Source: Macrotrachela quadricornifera
Taxonomy: Eukaryota > Rotifera > Eurotatoria > Philodinida > Philodinidae
Direction of reading: 5' to 3'
DNA: 64,000 bases
Assembly: GCA_022393335.1 (NCBI GenBank)
Contig: JAJEKB010020989.1
Location: 923,922 to 987,921, forward strand
Below are positions 23,464 to 35,823 of the stretch, piece after piece. Both the position numbers and the translations under genes were made by a program. How positions within the stretch are numbered: position 1 is the stretch's first letter; every line of letters begins with the position of its first letter. Below the pieces are notes generated by a model. The model ran no database searches and had not been told where the DNA came from. It was given only the letters and a program-made list of their open reading frames with translations.

Positions 23464-24367
23464 ATGGTATCATTAACATTAGATGATATGAATTCTGATG
23501 ACAAATCAGACATTATTGTCAGTCATAATGCAACTAAAACAATAGACATTTTCTTTAACAATGCCAATAAAATGTTTACTGTTCAAACGTTCGTTTTACC
23601 ATTTATACATTCTCTAAATTTATTGACAACATCAGACAATAATGATGGTAAAATCGATATTATTGTTATAGATATTTTAGTGAAAACAATCATTATTTTC
23701 CTCAATGATAATAATAATGGTTTTGTTACATATGTAAGCCATTCTTCTGATTCGTTACCACTTCATTTGATAACTACTGATGTTAATACTTACTGAACAA
23801 GCGATTTATTTCGAGAACATGGATTCAAGGTTTATAGCAGTAACCGAACTTAATCATGATAGAAATCTTGATGTAATTGTTGCGTTCTCTTGGTGTCATA
23901 AAATGATCATTCTTCCTTATATTGGTAATAAAACTTTTAATACTTACGCGAATATTCTTACTGAGAACGAATCAGCTCAAGTGATAGTAGCAGATATTCA
24001 TGATGATGAAAAACTCAATCTCATTGTTACACATTCTATTGCAGAAACTATTGGTATTTATTTCAATACTGGTAATGGCAAATTTACTAATGCAGCAACT
24101 TATCCAATTAATACGGTAGCCGAACCATTGGCAATTGGTGATATCAATGATGATAAAGCACCTGATATTATTGTCTCAAGTATTTATGTTAAAAATGTAA
24201 GTGTTAATATTTTTCTTAATATTGATAATGGTGCATTTAACGCTAAAACAACCTATTCAATTGATTATGATAGTTTTTCTGTTGCAATAGTTGATGTTAA
24301 TGGCGGCAATCAACATGATATTATTATAGAACACTATAAAAGACTCAGTATTTTATATACAGATTGA
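23464..24367 (+). pseudogene. FG-GAP/VCBS-like repeat protein, frameshifted
   Basis: About six repeats of roughly 50 aa are visible, each with an Asp-rich calcium-loop motif followed by a beta strand and an NN/GNG turn: DMNSDDKSDIIVSHNAT, DNNDGKIDIIV, LNHDRNLDVIV, DIHDDEKLNLIV, DINDDKAPDIIV and DVNGGNQHDIII. Frame 1 (23464-23796) stops at TGA 23794, and the repeats continue in a different frame from about 23790 to the TGA at 24365. No short intron would bridge the shift. There is no signal peptide at the 5' end. It is therefore a broken or truncated member of the FG-GAP family common in bdelloids. A sequencing indel could also explain the shift. Confidence 0.65.
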
Positions 24368-25087
24368 CATTTATTAGTTTTCTTTATTTTATATTATACG
24401 ACGTAAAACAAATGAAGTTTTCTTTTATAATTTGAACATCTTCTGAGCTATGTATACTCAGTTGTGCATAGCTCTGTGTCTTTGTACTCTCAAACTACCA
24501 TAGTGGAAACATTACATATGATGAGCCAATTTGATGTCTCTCCTCTTACTTACTTCTCTCTTACCCTCCTCCCTGTACTCTCCTCTCATTCTCATCTTTC
24601 ATCTTTCTCCAACTAACTCTTCATGGTTCTCTCCGAGGGGCACATTGAGGAAAGAGAGATGAGGTAGAGCGAAGTGCTGGAAGAGATATGGGGCTGTGGG
24701 ATCCATATACTGGATTCATTGCCGTAAGTAATCTTTATTAGACGCGCATTATTTACATGCAAATTTTAAAAAGATTAATTAAACATTTTATATTTATTCA
24801 TCCTCTTAATTAAAAAAAAACATCTTAAATATTTATTTAACTTCTCCTTTTCTATATTATTAGAGCGTATTTCATTTTTTCTGAAGGAATATCGTGAAAT
24901 TCACTTGCTTATATTTGATTAAAAAATCTTTCGATTATTTCTTGTCCTGATTTATACAGATGATGAATATTTCATTTGTTTTTCTCAATATACAAATTTA
25001 ATAGATTAAAAATTTCAACAAATATGATCATATCATTTTAAAAAGAGAAAATAACGTGATTAGCAGGTCTCAACAATTATAGATTTT
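24368..25087. other. Intergenic interval with pyrimidine-rich tract
   Basis: A C/T-rich block at about 24530-24625 is followed by a G/A-rich one at 24650-24700, giving imperfect self-complementarity (CTCTCATTCTCATCTTTC against GAAAGAGAGATGAG). No gene was recognised. Confidence 0.4.
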
Positions 25088-26707
25088 CTAATTCATACTT
25101 GAATTAGTATATGTCCCAACATTGGTATCGAATGTAAGGGTCGTATTAGGTATTACAGAATTTGGTTGATCAAAAGAATGTTGTATAAATGGTCCACTAC
25201 TCGAAGCTAGCATATAAAAAATAATTATTTAATAAATAAATATATATATTGATGTCTTGTCCTACCTTGTACACCAACAGTACAATTGGCACCTCGATCA
25301 GTTACATCATAATAAATGAACTGAACAATGCCTGGTATATTTTCAAAGAATACTATTTGAAAATGATAATATTCAGTGGGTTGTTGATAATGACTGCAAT
25401 AATATTCAAAAATAAGCTTTCGATTTGGAGCATCACCTTCACTTTGATAATAGATTCCTTGTGATGTATTTGCATAAATATACAGATCATCCCAATATGC
25501 CAGTGCTGTTGGACCTTCAAATGCAAAAGTAGGAAGAGGAGTTTCTGTGTAATAGTTGGAACAGTTTTTAAGACAAAGAACCTGTTAAAAAAAACATTTT
25601 TTTGTATTAAAATTATTGAATGGGATCAATATTATTTGCTATAATATAGTCAATGTTTATTCCAAAAAATGTTACAGACTAATTTTGGATATATGAAGAA
25701 TTCTAATTCTCTTTTATTCATTTTGTTCGCTATTTTATTAGTTTGATTAAACAAAAACTTACACCATTCGTTGTTACATAAACAAAATCAGTTGTTGTAT
25801 TATAGAGAGTAATATTGAATGGTAGAGTTACATTATAATGTGTATCGTCAACTGATCCATTTAACGCTGCTGTAAAAATTGGTATTGCATTAGTTAATTC
25901 AATGTTTGGTGCAGTACTACATAGACCAGCTGAACAACTTGTATAATTAGCCGGACAAATATTTCCAACTGTACCACAATTATTAAAATCAATTAATGTA
26001 TTAACACAATGTCCAGAGGGTGTTGGTAAAAATGGAAATACACATATAACTAAACAAAAAACCATATAAAAGATATTATTAACTATAGCTAGTTATTCTC
26101 ATATTTTTAAGAAAGAATCAAATAGAAATATTTAATCAATTGAACAAGCTAAGAATCTTATGTGAGTATCAAACTGTATTATAATAATAGAATAATACTT
26201 TACTTTCTGTCGTTGTTTCTGTTGATGTCATTTTTGTCACTGTAGTTTGTATCGTTGACATTGGTCTAGTTGGTGTCATTTTTGTCACTGTAGTTCGTAT
26301 CGTTGACATTGGTCCAGTTGTAAATGTACCTGAAGAATATACAATCTGTTTTTAATACCTTGTTTTAATAATAATCAAATTGATTCAAATAAAATAATAG
26401 AAAGATTCGATTAAATGAATAAGAGAAAAGAAATTTACTAACTTAATGTTAGTGTTGTTGTTTGTTTTTGTAAAACTATAATAGGAACAGCAATGGCTAT
26501 ACCAATGATAAGAAGTAGTAACAGTATCAGCAACCATATTTTCACACGTCTAAAAGAATAATAACAGAAATCTTTTTTGAACATATAATTAATAATATTA
26601 AGTTTTGAATACCTTCTTCTTTCTAATTTTTTTTTGGGATTATCAATTGAAATATTGATATTTCGAGATAATGATTTATTTTTGAACGAATGTGGTTGAA
26701 CTTTCAT
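25088..26707 (-). CDS. Type II membrane protein with Thr-rich stalk and Cys-containing ectodomain (paralog A)
   Basis: Minus-strand exons are 26707-26613, 26549-26443, 26329-26204, 26049-25763, 25581-25266 and 25206-25088 (349 aa), all phases agreeing. The 63-bp intron 26612-26550 is itself open; splicing it gives RRRRVKIWLL as in paralog B. The order is a basic cytosolic N-terminus, one membrane helix (LLILLLLLIIGIAIAVPIIV), a Thr-rich stalk of two 16-aa repeats, a Cys-rich segment (CGTVGNICPANYTSCSAGLC), then a beta-rich domain with N-glycosylation sites and VYVTTNG, YWDDLYIY, GDAPNRKLIFEYY and FFENIPGIVQFIYY. The WDDL...APNR pattern recalls NIDO-like adhesion domains, but I cannot assign a family. 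The last three exons match in length those of the neighbour at 27476. Confidence 0.8.
26214..26310 (-). repeat. 48-bp coding minisatellite (Thr-rich stalk)
   Basis: Two tandem copies encode TGPMSTIRTTVTKMTP and TRPMSTIQTTVTKMTS inside exon 3 of paralog A. They differ at only a few bases, so the duplication is younger than the split from paralog B, whose stalk is a simple poly-Thr run. Confidence 0.8.
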
Positions 26708-27475
26708 TATTAATTACAATTTGTAAAATAATATAATTATATTATCCTAAAATATTTCAATTATTGATTGAGAATAATTAAAAATAAATTTTTCTAATTT
26801 TACAGATATATTTAGTTCAATAGTTAATATTTTGCATATTTTTCGATATTTACTAAAGCAATAGAACGTTATTGTGAGATATTTTTGTACGATAAAAAGA
26901 ACTTACGGACTGTTTTTTTTTGTATAATGACGATACTGAAGATATTTGAGACTTTAAATAAAATTTCATGCTTTTCATTATAATTCAGATGATCATATTT
27001 CAGTAAATTAAGATGATGAAATGCATATATTTTATTCATATTTTCTGTAAAAAACTTTCAGATCTTAATATAAAATTATTATTTTCATGAATATGATAGA
27101 TATTCAAATTTTTTTAATCTTTAAAATTGCCAAATTAAATATTATTGTCAATTTTTACAGTAAGGCATAAGCATAAATCCATCATGAAATCCATACAAAT
27201 CTTTTTGTTATTTCTAATAATCGAATATCTATATATCAATATAAATGCAAATATTCATTTAAAATATCAGATTTCAAATAAAATATTTCTTTTACATTAT
27301 TTGTATTCTAACTAAAATTTTATCATGATAAAGATGAAATTTTCCACATAGAATGAACTGAATACTAATTTTAGAAGTTTGTATTTCACATTTATTTCAA
27401 TTATAAAGCAATATACATAACTTCTAATAGAAGAAAACAAAAGATGAGATTAACATTCTCAAGCTGTCATTTTTC
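26708..27475. other. Intergenic spacer between paralogs A and B
   Basis: AT-rich, no coding signal. It separates the 5' end of A (minus strand) from the 3' end of B, so it should hold the promoter of A. Confidence 0.5.
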
Positions 27476-28977
27476 CTAGCCAATGCTTGAAGTACTATAC
27501 GTTCCAGTATTTGTATTGAATGTGAGAACCATATTCTGTGTTACAGAATTTGCTTGATCGAAAGAATATTGTATAAATGAACTACCACTTGAACCTAGAA
27601 TATCATAATAAATATATATATAATATCTTAGTTAACTACTTTGAACACCAATAGTAGAAGAAGCGCCTCCATCGGTTGCTTCATAATAAATAAATTTAAC
27701 AATATTAGGCATATTCTCGTAAAAGACTACTTGAAAATGATAATAATCAGTAGGTTGAAGATAATGACTACAATAATATTCAATAATAAATATTCGATTT
27801 GGAGCAGTACTTTGAGTATCATAATAAATTCCTTGTGATGTATTCGAAAAAATATATAAATCATCCCAAAATGGTAAAACTGTTACACCAGAAAATGCAC
27901 TTGTAGGTAAATTAGTTTCTGTAAAAGTTGTAGCACATACACCAAAACAAATCACCTGTTAAATATATAATAAAAACTGTAAATCTATATAATTGACATA
28001 TAACTTACACCATTAGTTGTTACCGTAAGAGATTTTGTTGTTGTATTATAAAATGTGATATTAAATGGTAGAGTTATACTGTAATATGCATCATCAATTG
28101 ATCCATCGACAGAAGCTGTCCAAAGATATGTTCCATTAAGCAGAATGATACTTGCTAAATTACTACATAGACCAGCAGAGCAACTTGTATAACTCGATGG
28201 ACATACATTATTAAGTTTGCCACAATTGTTAATATCAATTAATATATTAATACATTTTCCTGAAGATGCTTGAACGAAAGGTGAAACACATTTAGCTAAA
28301 TAGATTTATATTAGAAAAAAAACCAAAAAGTAGATTATTAGAATAATCATACGTGTAGTAGCTAAAATATATAAAATAAAAATCAATAAATACATTATTA
28401 TATAATAAATCTTTCTTACTTTTAGTTGTAGTGCTTGTTGTTGTTGTCGTTGTTGTTGCTAAAAGTATTTAATAGTATAAAAAAAAAGTATATTATATAA
28501 TATTTCATTTATATTACTCACTTGTAGTTGATCTAGTCAATAAGACAAGAGCAGCAATTAGCATTGCAAATATAGCAATGGCAAGTAAAAGAATTAACAT
28601 AAGTAATGCTAACCATAAATATCTCTTCCATCTAATGAGAAATAAAATAAAAATTGATATTTTTTTAAAATTATGATATATACCTATCTTTAGTTGGTAT
28701 TTCTTCTAGATCATCTGTTGATGTATAAATATTTCGAGGTGTTACAGAACGTGATGGTTGACTTCGAAATGAATCCGATCGATTAGTTCTTGCTACTTCA
28801 ATAGTTCGGGATGGTGCTGGATTTTTAGGCTGAAAATATTAAAATATACAGAAAATTTTTTTATTTATTTATGTTAACATAACTTTTTGTGAGATATTGA
28901 TTATTATTACTTACAGTTTTATAAAAAAATATTCGGAATGGTTTTAATGTAGTAAGACTTTCACTACTTGTCGGCAT
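27476..28977 (-). CDS. Type II membrane protein with poly-Thr stalk and Cys-containing ectodomain (paralog B)
   Basis: Minus-strand exons are 28977-28915, 28829-28684, 28631-28522, 28458-28420, 28295-28009, 27955-27640 and 27594-27476 (359 aa), all junctions in phase. The N-terminus is cytosolic, Ser/Arg-rich and about 70 aa long. It is followed by a membrane helix (LWLALLMLILLLAIAIFAML), a 39-nt exon that is almost pure Thr codons, a Cys-rich block (CGKLNNVCPSSYTSCSAGLC), and a beta-rich ectodomain (TVTTNG, FWDDLYIF, TAPNRIFIIEYYCSHY, YENMPNIVKFIYYEAT). The last three exons (287, 316, 119 nt) match paralog A exactly in length, so A and B arose by tandem duplication. The function is unknown; surface recognition or adhesion is an inference from topology. 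Confidence 0.82.
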
Positions 28978-29759
28978 TGTCACTTCATTGAGTTCAGAAA
29001 AATTTGTGAAAATATTTTTCTTTTTTTCTATACTATGGAAACATATATTTCAACACTTTATAACATTAATAAACAAAATTTTTCAATATTTCCATACAAT
29101 ATTGACTACTTTTTAGTCATTAATAGTGAATGTTATTTTCAAAGACGATAAAATAATAGATTAACTAACGTTAGAATACTTAAAAAGTAAAGTGGTACTT
29201 TTATCTATTAAATTTCGAACAGGAAATGGTTATTTTGATTAATTGTAGTATACTATGACGTTTTTTTTTTCCTTCTTCCTATCGTTTAGCACTTGAAATG
29301 TTTTTAGAGAAAGTCAAAATAAACTATAGAAGATATTTATTTCTATACATTATGTACAAGAAATATGTGAATAATATTGTGACTATTCTTTCATAATTTT
29401 TAGAATTTTATTTGAATAATAAATGTATGTTATATGTAATTGTATCTATGAATGAATATTTAAGTCAAACGTACTGTTGATATGTGTGCATTGAATTTGT
29501 TTATTTTAACTAATAATTGCAAAATATTTGCATTAATATTATTTTAATTAGTGAAGTTTTTATATTAGAAAAATATCCGATAAGGTAATAGTACGATTCG
29601 ATTATTCTTTATTTTAATGGTCAATATATTTATTAGTATATTTTAAAAAAAAAAGTTTCTCTTATTTATTTGATAAAATAGTTTCATAGAAAAACAAATT
29701 TTCACACAAGTAGAAAAATGATTTGAATGTTATTAATAAAATTGTATTTTATTGGAATA
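28978..29759. other. Intergenic interval
   Basis: AT-rich, no gene recognised; upstream region of paralog B. Confidence 0.45.
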
Positions 29760-30155
29760 TCAAAAAATAGTATTCTGGTCTATATTTATTCTTGATTTTC
29801 GTCTTTTATAATAATAACCAATAGCAATGATGATACAAAGAAGGATAGGTATACCAAAACCTAGAGAAAAACCAAGAATAAGATGTAAATTATTCTTTGC
29901 TAAAAATACATAAAAAATATTACATGTTAAATTACATATTTATCTAATTGATAACTCACGTGATGATAAAGGAGGAAGTTCATTTGTGGTTATATCATTT
30001 GTAAACATCATATTAATAATCGAAGATGTTTCAAATGTATTCGTAATAAGTGTATCTGTAGTGGTATCATTTGAAATTGATTCAAATTCTTTAACATCAG
30101 TTGTATTTGATTCGGAAAGTTTTGTAGAAATAGATGATAAATCAAAATTATTCAT
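29760..30155 (-). CDS. Small single-pass membrane protein
   Basis: Exons 30155-29960 and 29899-29760 (111 aa from this ATG) join in phase 1. The ectodomain is Ser/Thr/Asn-rich (likely O-glycosylated), followed by a membrane helix (LILGFSLGFGIPILLCIIIAIG) in exon 2, a stop-transfer YYYKRRK and a short cytosolic tail. The reading frame stays open upstream of the ATG for about 25 codons and encodes a hydrophobic signal-like stretch (IFIIALFFILIFCNC) ending at about 30225. No ATG precedes that stretch in frame. Either the true start lies in an unrecognised upstream exon or the initiator was lost. A type I topology is therefore likely. The family is not recognised. Confidence 0.55.
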
Positions 30156-30231
30156 ATCAGTTGAAGAAGAATCGTTCTCACAATTACAGAAAATTAGTAT
30201 AAAAAATAAAGCTATAATGAAAATTTTATGA

Positions 30232-31037
30232 ATTTATCTATCATTTTATTATGTCATACCTATAACAGTGTACATATTGTACATTATTATGTTGATTATT
30301 TTTGATCGTTGAATAAAATATAACAAGAATATGATTTCTTCTAGATGCAATGAGTATTTATATATAAGACTAGGATTTATTGTTTTTCTCTCATGAATAA
30401 TAAATACACATTTTATCATAATCATAGAGCACTAGGGCACCTACATTCATTTTTTTCTCAATACCTTCCATGATATTTTAGTAAATATTAGTTTAATAAT
30501 AAAAAAAAGAATTTTCCACGATATATTTATTATCTTATTATCATCATCTCTAATCTCATTTATTAATAAAATATATTGATTTAATGACTATTTTTTATGT
30601 ATATATGTCATCAGTTTGATGAACGTGTTTTTTCTATATTTACATCAATATTATGCCATCCTCTTCAGGGATTTTAATATGATTACTCATGTTATTATAA
30701 TAGAATTGAGCAACTCGATTATACAACAAAATATGGCAATCAATTTAGTAAATTACAGAATGAGTAATATCTTCATTTATCGTCATGTCAATTGTTTCAT
30801 GAAATTCTCAATCTATGTTAAAAAAGTCTTGGTACAAAATATTTATTCATTTTTCGATTAACTTGAACAATTAAAAAAAGAATGTTCCATATATCGTACA
30901 AAAGATATTTTGTATTGATTTACGGATTTGTTTATAGCTAACTATCTCGTAGCAGTGAGTCAGCAAGATATATTTAGAAAGGGCATTAATTTCTAATTCT
31001 AACTGACTACTTTTTACCTGCTCAAGTTGATTGAAAA
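30232..31037. other. Intergenic interval
   Basis: AT-rich, no gene recognised. Confidence 0.4.
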
Positions 31038-31240
31038 ATGAATCCTTTTCGTTCTCTCGATGAGGATTTTGATACAATGCACATTGAATCCGACAGTTCT
31101 GACGAGGAAATTACTGATAACAAGAAAACTACACGGAAAGCAAATTTCGTGAAAGTCTTGTTCGGTCATTACTGCTTGACATGCCAACCGAGAAGCTAAA
31201 ACCTGGTCCAAGACAACAATTACCTAACAAGCATATTATA
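31038..31240 (+). pseudogene. Possible DDE transposon (piggyBac-like) relic
   Basis: The ATG at 31038 opens a 53-codon frame whose N-terminus is acidic (SLDEDFDTMHIESDSSDEE), as is common at the start of piggyBac-type transposases. An overlapping frame then reads FRESLVRSLLLDMPTEKLK and PGPRQQLPNKH, which resembles the C-terminal catalytic-end region. If both are right, an internally deleted element is present. Similarity is weak and no target duplication was found. Confidence 0.3.
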
Positions 31241-31312
31241 TATGAATTTTTTATAGGTCAATAAAAAAATAACTATTTATTAAATTATAACAAATAAAAA
31301 AAATAAATATTA

Positions 31313-33284
31313 TCAACAATGATTATTTGTCATATTTAATTTTTTTACACGATTTTTCCATCGAATATGAATTTCGACTATACCATAAAAAATCATGCTT
31401 ACTGTTAAAATGATCAAAAGAATGATCAATGAAAGTTGAATAGTTACATAACTACCATACTAAATAGAACAGGAAAAAAAAGACATAATATTTTGAAAAA
31501 TACAATTTTTTTACACTATAAGTAAGAAGAGAACCAACTGATTTCCATAGACGATATTTTGCTATAGCACTTGAATCAATTTCTGAATAAAGAATTGTAT
31601 AAGTAGCTTTAAAAAAAATAGATAATAAATCAATATTTAACGAAAATAAATTTTACCAACAACTTGTGATTGCCACGAAGCAGCAGACATACCCCAAAAC
31701 CCAGAAATAATAAAAAGAACGTACATTTGTTCTTCAATTGGTTCCCAATAGTACATAAGAAATATCATTGCATAATTAAGTCCAGCAGCAATTATAAAAC
31801 ATCCAGGTCGACCAATACATTTTACAAGAGCACCAAATATATAACAACTTATTGCATGACATACACCATTACAAATCAATATAAGACCAATATATCTATT
31901 CACAAGTATAAAATAGTTTAAATATTCAAATAATTTCTCTTCAAAAAAAAATTCTTACCGAATTCCTACAAGACATGTAACAAATGCCTAAAATAGAATA
32001 TTTAAAATTTGGATTTTTTTTTATATTCAATATTATTTTTCTTACTCGAGTAAATTGTGCACTAAAAAAAGCATGTTCAACCATAGTCCACATTGTTAAT
32101 GGAACAAGAAAAAATTGATCAATATGTTTCCATCGAAATAAAGATTGTAAAACTTCAAGACTTTTTTTTAAGGATTTTTTAACAGGTTCTAAAAAAAATT
32201 TTTAAAAGATTTTATTTTATTTTTATTTAACAGAATTATTTACGTCGTTTAGCTAATCGAATTTGATCAAGTAAAAAAAATAAAAGAATCATTGACATAA
32301 TACCCATTCCAGCAAATACTCCACACAATATGTAACGCTTTTATTAACAAAAACAAAAAACATAATAATAATAAATAAATATATATAATTACTGTTGATT
32401 GATTAACATGATTAGATTCTTCAATTTTTATTTTTGATAATGGATCAAAATGAATCCCACAATTAAATTTTTGTGGTATACTTGATTCATTAAGTATAAA
32501 ATATGAAATTAAATTTCCCCATATTGTATTTGTACCAAATATTGCAAAAAACATTCCAAAAAATGAACTAATAACTACTTCAGTTTTACTCTGTTTATGA
32601 TATGTATAATAATGTGCAATACGACTTATATAAGTTGCTTGAGATGTCCATAATGGTGCAGAAACTAAACCAACTAATGCTGCACCTAAGAAAACGAAAC
32701 TAAATTTATATTATATTCATCAATTTTTAATACTAACTAATATACATAAGTGCTGGTACAGGTCGAATATTAGCACAAATATATAAAATATATGCAATTT
32801 CACCAAGAATTATTGTCCATTTAAGTCCAAAAATATCCATTAAAATAATTGTAAGAAAAATTGAACTAAACTATAAAATAATAAGAAAATTTATATTTTT
32901 ATTAAAATAAAATAATATTTAATATATACATACTAATACAAAAGCATTAGTTACAATAAGTGAATTAACACCAACATTACCTTCTGCATTTAAACTTGAT
33001 TGAAGTGCTGATATACCACCATATGCGGTAAACATTAGTACTAAAGCTACTGAAAGTATAATTAAATTTTTATAGATTTTTCCAATTGAAAATAATGGAA
33101 TTTTATTTTCATTATCAGGATCATCTTCATCAATAATTGATGGAATAACAGATGATATAGATGTATGAAAATCAACAGCTAAAATTTCAGTATGAGAATC
33201 TGTTCGTGATCGATTTTCATTTGTTGAACTAGTAAATGAAGAATTTTTTATTATAGTATTAACTTCATTATCAACATTGGACAT
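31313..33284 (-). CDS. UNC93-like MFS membrane protein
   Basis: Nine minus-strand exons: 33284-32934, 32870-32738, 32685-32393, 32337-32244, 32188-32046, 31987-31959, 31895-31657, 31606-31515 and 31459-31313 (506 aa), all in phase, one exon only 29 nt long. After a 70-residue acidic cytosolic N-terminus, the protein has about eleven hydrophobic helices. UNC93-type landmarks are FTAYGGISALQSSLN in helix 1, GALVGLVSAPLWTSQATYI-like sequence in helix 4 (read here as AALVGLVSAPLWTSQATYI), and GFWGMSAASWQSQVVATYTILY near the C-terminus. The N-loop between helices 5 and 6 has Cys and potential glycosylation sites. UNC93A-type proteins are MFS-fold potassium-channel modulators or orphan transporters (family knowledge). 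Substrate is unknown. Confidence 0.88.
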
Positions 33285-33588
33285 CGTTTCTATCTCGACA
33301 CAATTATAATGATAAAAAAAGATCGATAAAGAAACTGAAGATTATATGATAGATAAGAATATAACGAAGAAAAAAAATTAAGGACATTTATTATTTAATA
33401 ATTGTTGACTAAAATGATTCATATCATCTTTAGTAAATACAAGCTATTTTAGAGCATTATTTGAATGTTATATTATGTACTTTTATTTTATTTATAGGTG
33501 AGTAAGAGAAACAAATATTCATTGCTTTATTTTTTATTTCAATTATATTTTAATCTTCTATGTGAATTTTATAAAAAAAAACAAACTA

Positions 33589-34756
33589 TTAAGTATGTGA
33601 AGATGGTGTAGTTTCTCCTGAAGATTGATGAGCAGCCCATGATTTATAATAAGTATCAATTTCTTCAACAAAACCTACATGTCTAGGTTGCCATCCTAAT
33701 TCATTCATAGCTTTAGCTGGATTGATAATACTAAATAATAGAATGATTTTAAATATTTATTATCAAAGTAAAAAAAAACAAACTTACGAATCAGTATTCC
33801 ATCTTGTTGGAACATCCTTATCAGCTTCTTTGTATTCAATTTTTTCTTTTCGACCTTGAGCTTTAGCCATTGCAGTTCTTAATTCTTCATATGTTGGATT
33901 ATCATTTGGAGCTGCCAAATTATAAACTAAAAATTGTATATATTAGTTTATAAAAATGAATATATATATGAAAGAAATATTTTACGTTGTTTATCGACAA
34001 CAACTCGTGGAGCTCTTGCTATAGCAACATAACCTTCAGCAAGATCATCAACATGAACCCAACTCCAACGCATATCTCTTCTTCCTTGAATAACTAATGG
34101 TTCAGAATAAAATAGATTAGCAACAAATCCACCTTGTCCACCATAAACAAATCCTGGACGAACAACTGTTGTTTTTAATTCTGCACATGAAGTAGTTAAA
34201 ATTTTATCTTCAAAATCTTCTCGATCTTTCATAGCTGTTACATCTGCTGATGATGATCCACTAGCTCGTTGTGCAGCAGGTTGAGGTCGAGGTTTAACTG
34301 TTTCATCAACTGGACGACGACCTGTTGGAGATGTATCACCATCTAAAGCAAAGTATATCTCATATAATAAATATTTCATTTAAAAATTTTTTTTAAAAAC
34401 TTACATGTCATAATACCCGAAGTAAAAATAAAAAGTGGAGCATAATGAGGTAATTTACCATCTTGAGTTCTTGCCTTTCCAACTTTGATAACTTCTGCAA
34501 GTATTTTAGGCGATAATTTTGGAGTATAACCAACAGCATCAATAATAATCGAACATGAAGATAGTATATTAGCAAATGGTTGAAGATCATCGAATGTTTG
34601 TGCAACAAGTGGTTCGATTTCATTTTTTATTAAAGTACTTGAATGTTTTTCATTACGAATCAAGCCATAAACACGATATCCAGCACGACGAAGACCTAAT
34701 GCTACACCTAAACCAATATAACCACTGGCACCGATTACGAAAACAGAGGATGACAT
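33589..34756 (-). CDS. Extended-SDR NAD(P)-dependent epimerase/reductase
   Basis: Four minus-strand exons: 34756-34405, 34342-33986, 33926-33788 and 33730-33589 (329 aa), with introns of about 57-62 bp. The protein opens with a Rossmann motif, VFVIGASGYIGLGVA (G-x-x-G-x-x-G). Other SDR blocks are DAVGYT (strand 4), FTSGIMTYG, VVRPGFVYGGQGG and SWVHVDDLAEGYV. The usual catalytic Y-x-x-x-K is not obvious; the position after FTSG...YG instead holds a low-complexity insert (about 120-150). It resembles atypical or extended SDRs acting on nucleotide sugars or small carbonyls. The substrate cannot be told. A short intergenic gap of 304 bp separates it from the UNC93-like gene, which lies on the same strand. 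Confidence 0.85.
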
Positions 34757-35823
34757 TTCTATTTATAATAAAAAAAAATAAAAATAATTGAAAATGAGTT
34801 CTTTATTTTGATTTTAATACAATATGCGCTCTTTACTATTTTATGTTATCTATTTTTTTTATCAAAGTTACTGAATTGGTGTTATTTTTGTTCGTTCTCT
34901 TTATTCGCTTGTTATTTTCATGCACACACACACACATACTCTTCTCAATATAAAACATGTGTCGAACAAAATCAAATAAAAAGAAAACATGAATTATAGT
35001 GTATGGAAATATTAGATGAAGAAACTAGTCTGTACATCTGAATTTTACCTTAATAGATGATTCTATTCGATTGTTTTTGTCCGACTATTTGGCAAAGAAA
35101 ACCAAGGATTACAGATCCTTTATATACTATTCCTTTTTTACCTTGTCATGATGATGGCTGACATTAGAAAGAGGAAGAGAAAAATGGTTTTTTCTTTTTT
35201 GTCTTATTCTGTTCCTTTTAACGTTGTCATTATTTGACGACTGTAAATACATAAAGATGATAATAATTCGCCGACAAAATGCCAAAACAAGATTAGTTGT
35301 TAGTTTTTAAGTTAATAAATGAAATTTTATTTTTAAAATTACATTTACATATAGAGAAAAAAAATCATTCAGAAGTTTTATAATACTTTCTAAGTAATAA
35401 TTAATATTCCAACTGTCATATATTACATATATATGATTTAATTAATAAATTGTCTTCTTTTTTTTATGATAGATATTTGAACAAAGAACTGGTTAAACTG
35501 TAAAGAATTTAACATTTTACTTTTCAATATATGAAAAAAAAAAGATGTACTTATTGTCTTGCTTTTACGTCTTTTAACAATTTTCTAACACTAAAAAAAA
35601 AAAGTATAATTTCATTTTTATTTATTGCATTAATAGTACTTAGACTCACTTATTGTGTATTTTAATTGAATTGTAAGTATTTTACAATATTTTCGGATGA
35701 AATGTGTACCATTAACATACTTTTTTCTTTTTTTTAAAATTATATATACATAGAGTCTAAGTACTTTGATGCATAAATTCTACTTATATATAATCTAAAA
35801 TTTTTTTCATTTATTTTTAAATA
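34757..35823. other. Intergenic interval
   Basis: AT-rich; a short (AC)n run sits at about 34922-34938. It separates divergent genes and should hold both promoters. No other feature was recognised. Confidence 0.45.

Noticed and set aside
31670..31921. Plus-strand ORF of 83 codons
   Set aside because: Antisense shadow of the UNC93-like gene exon.
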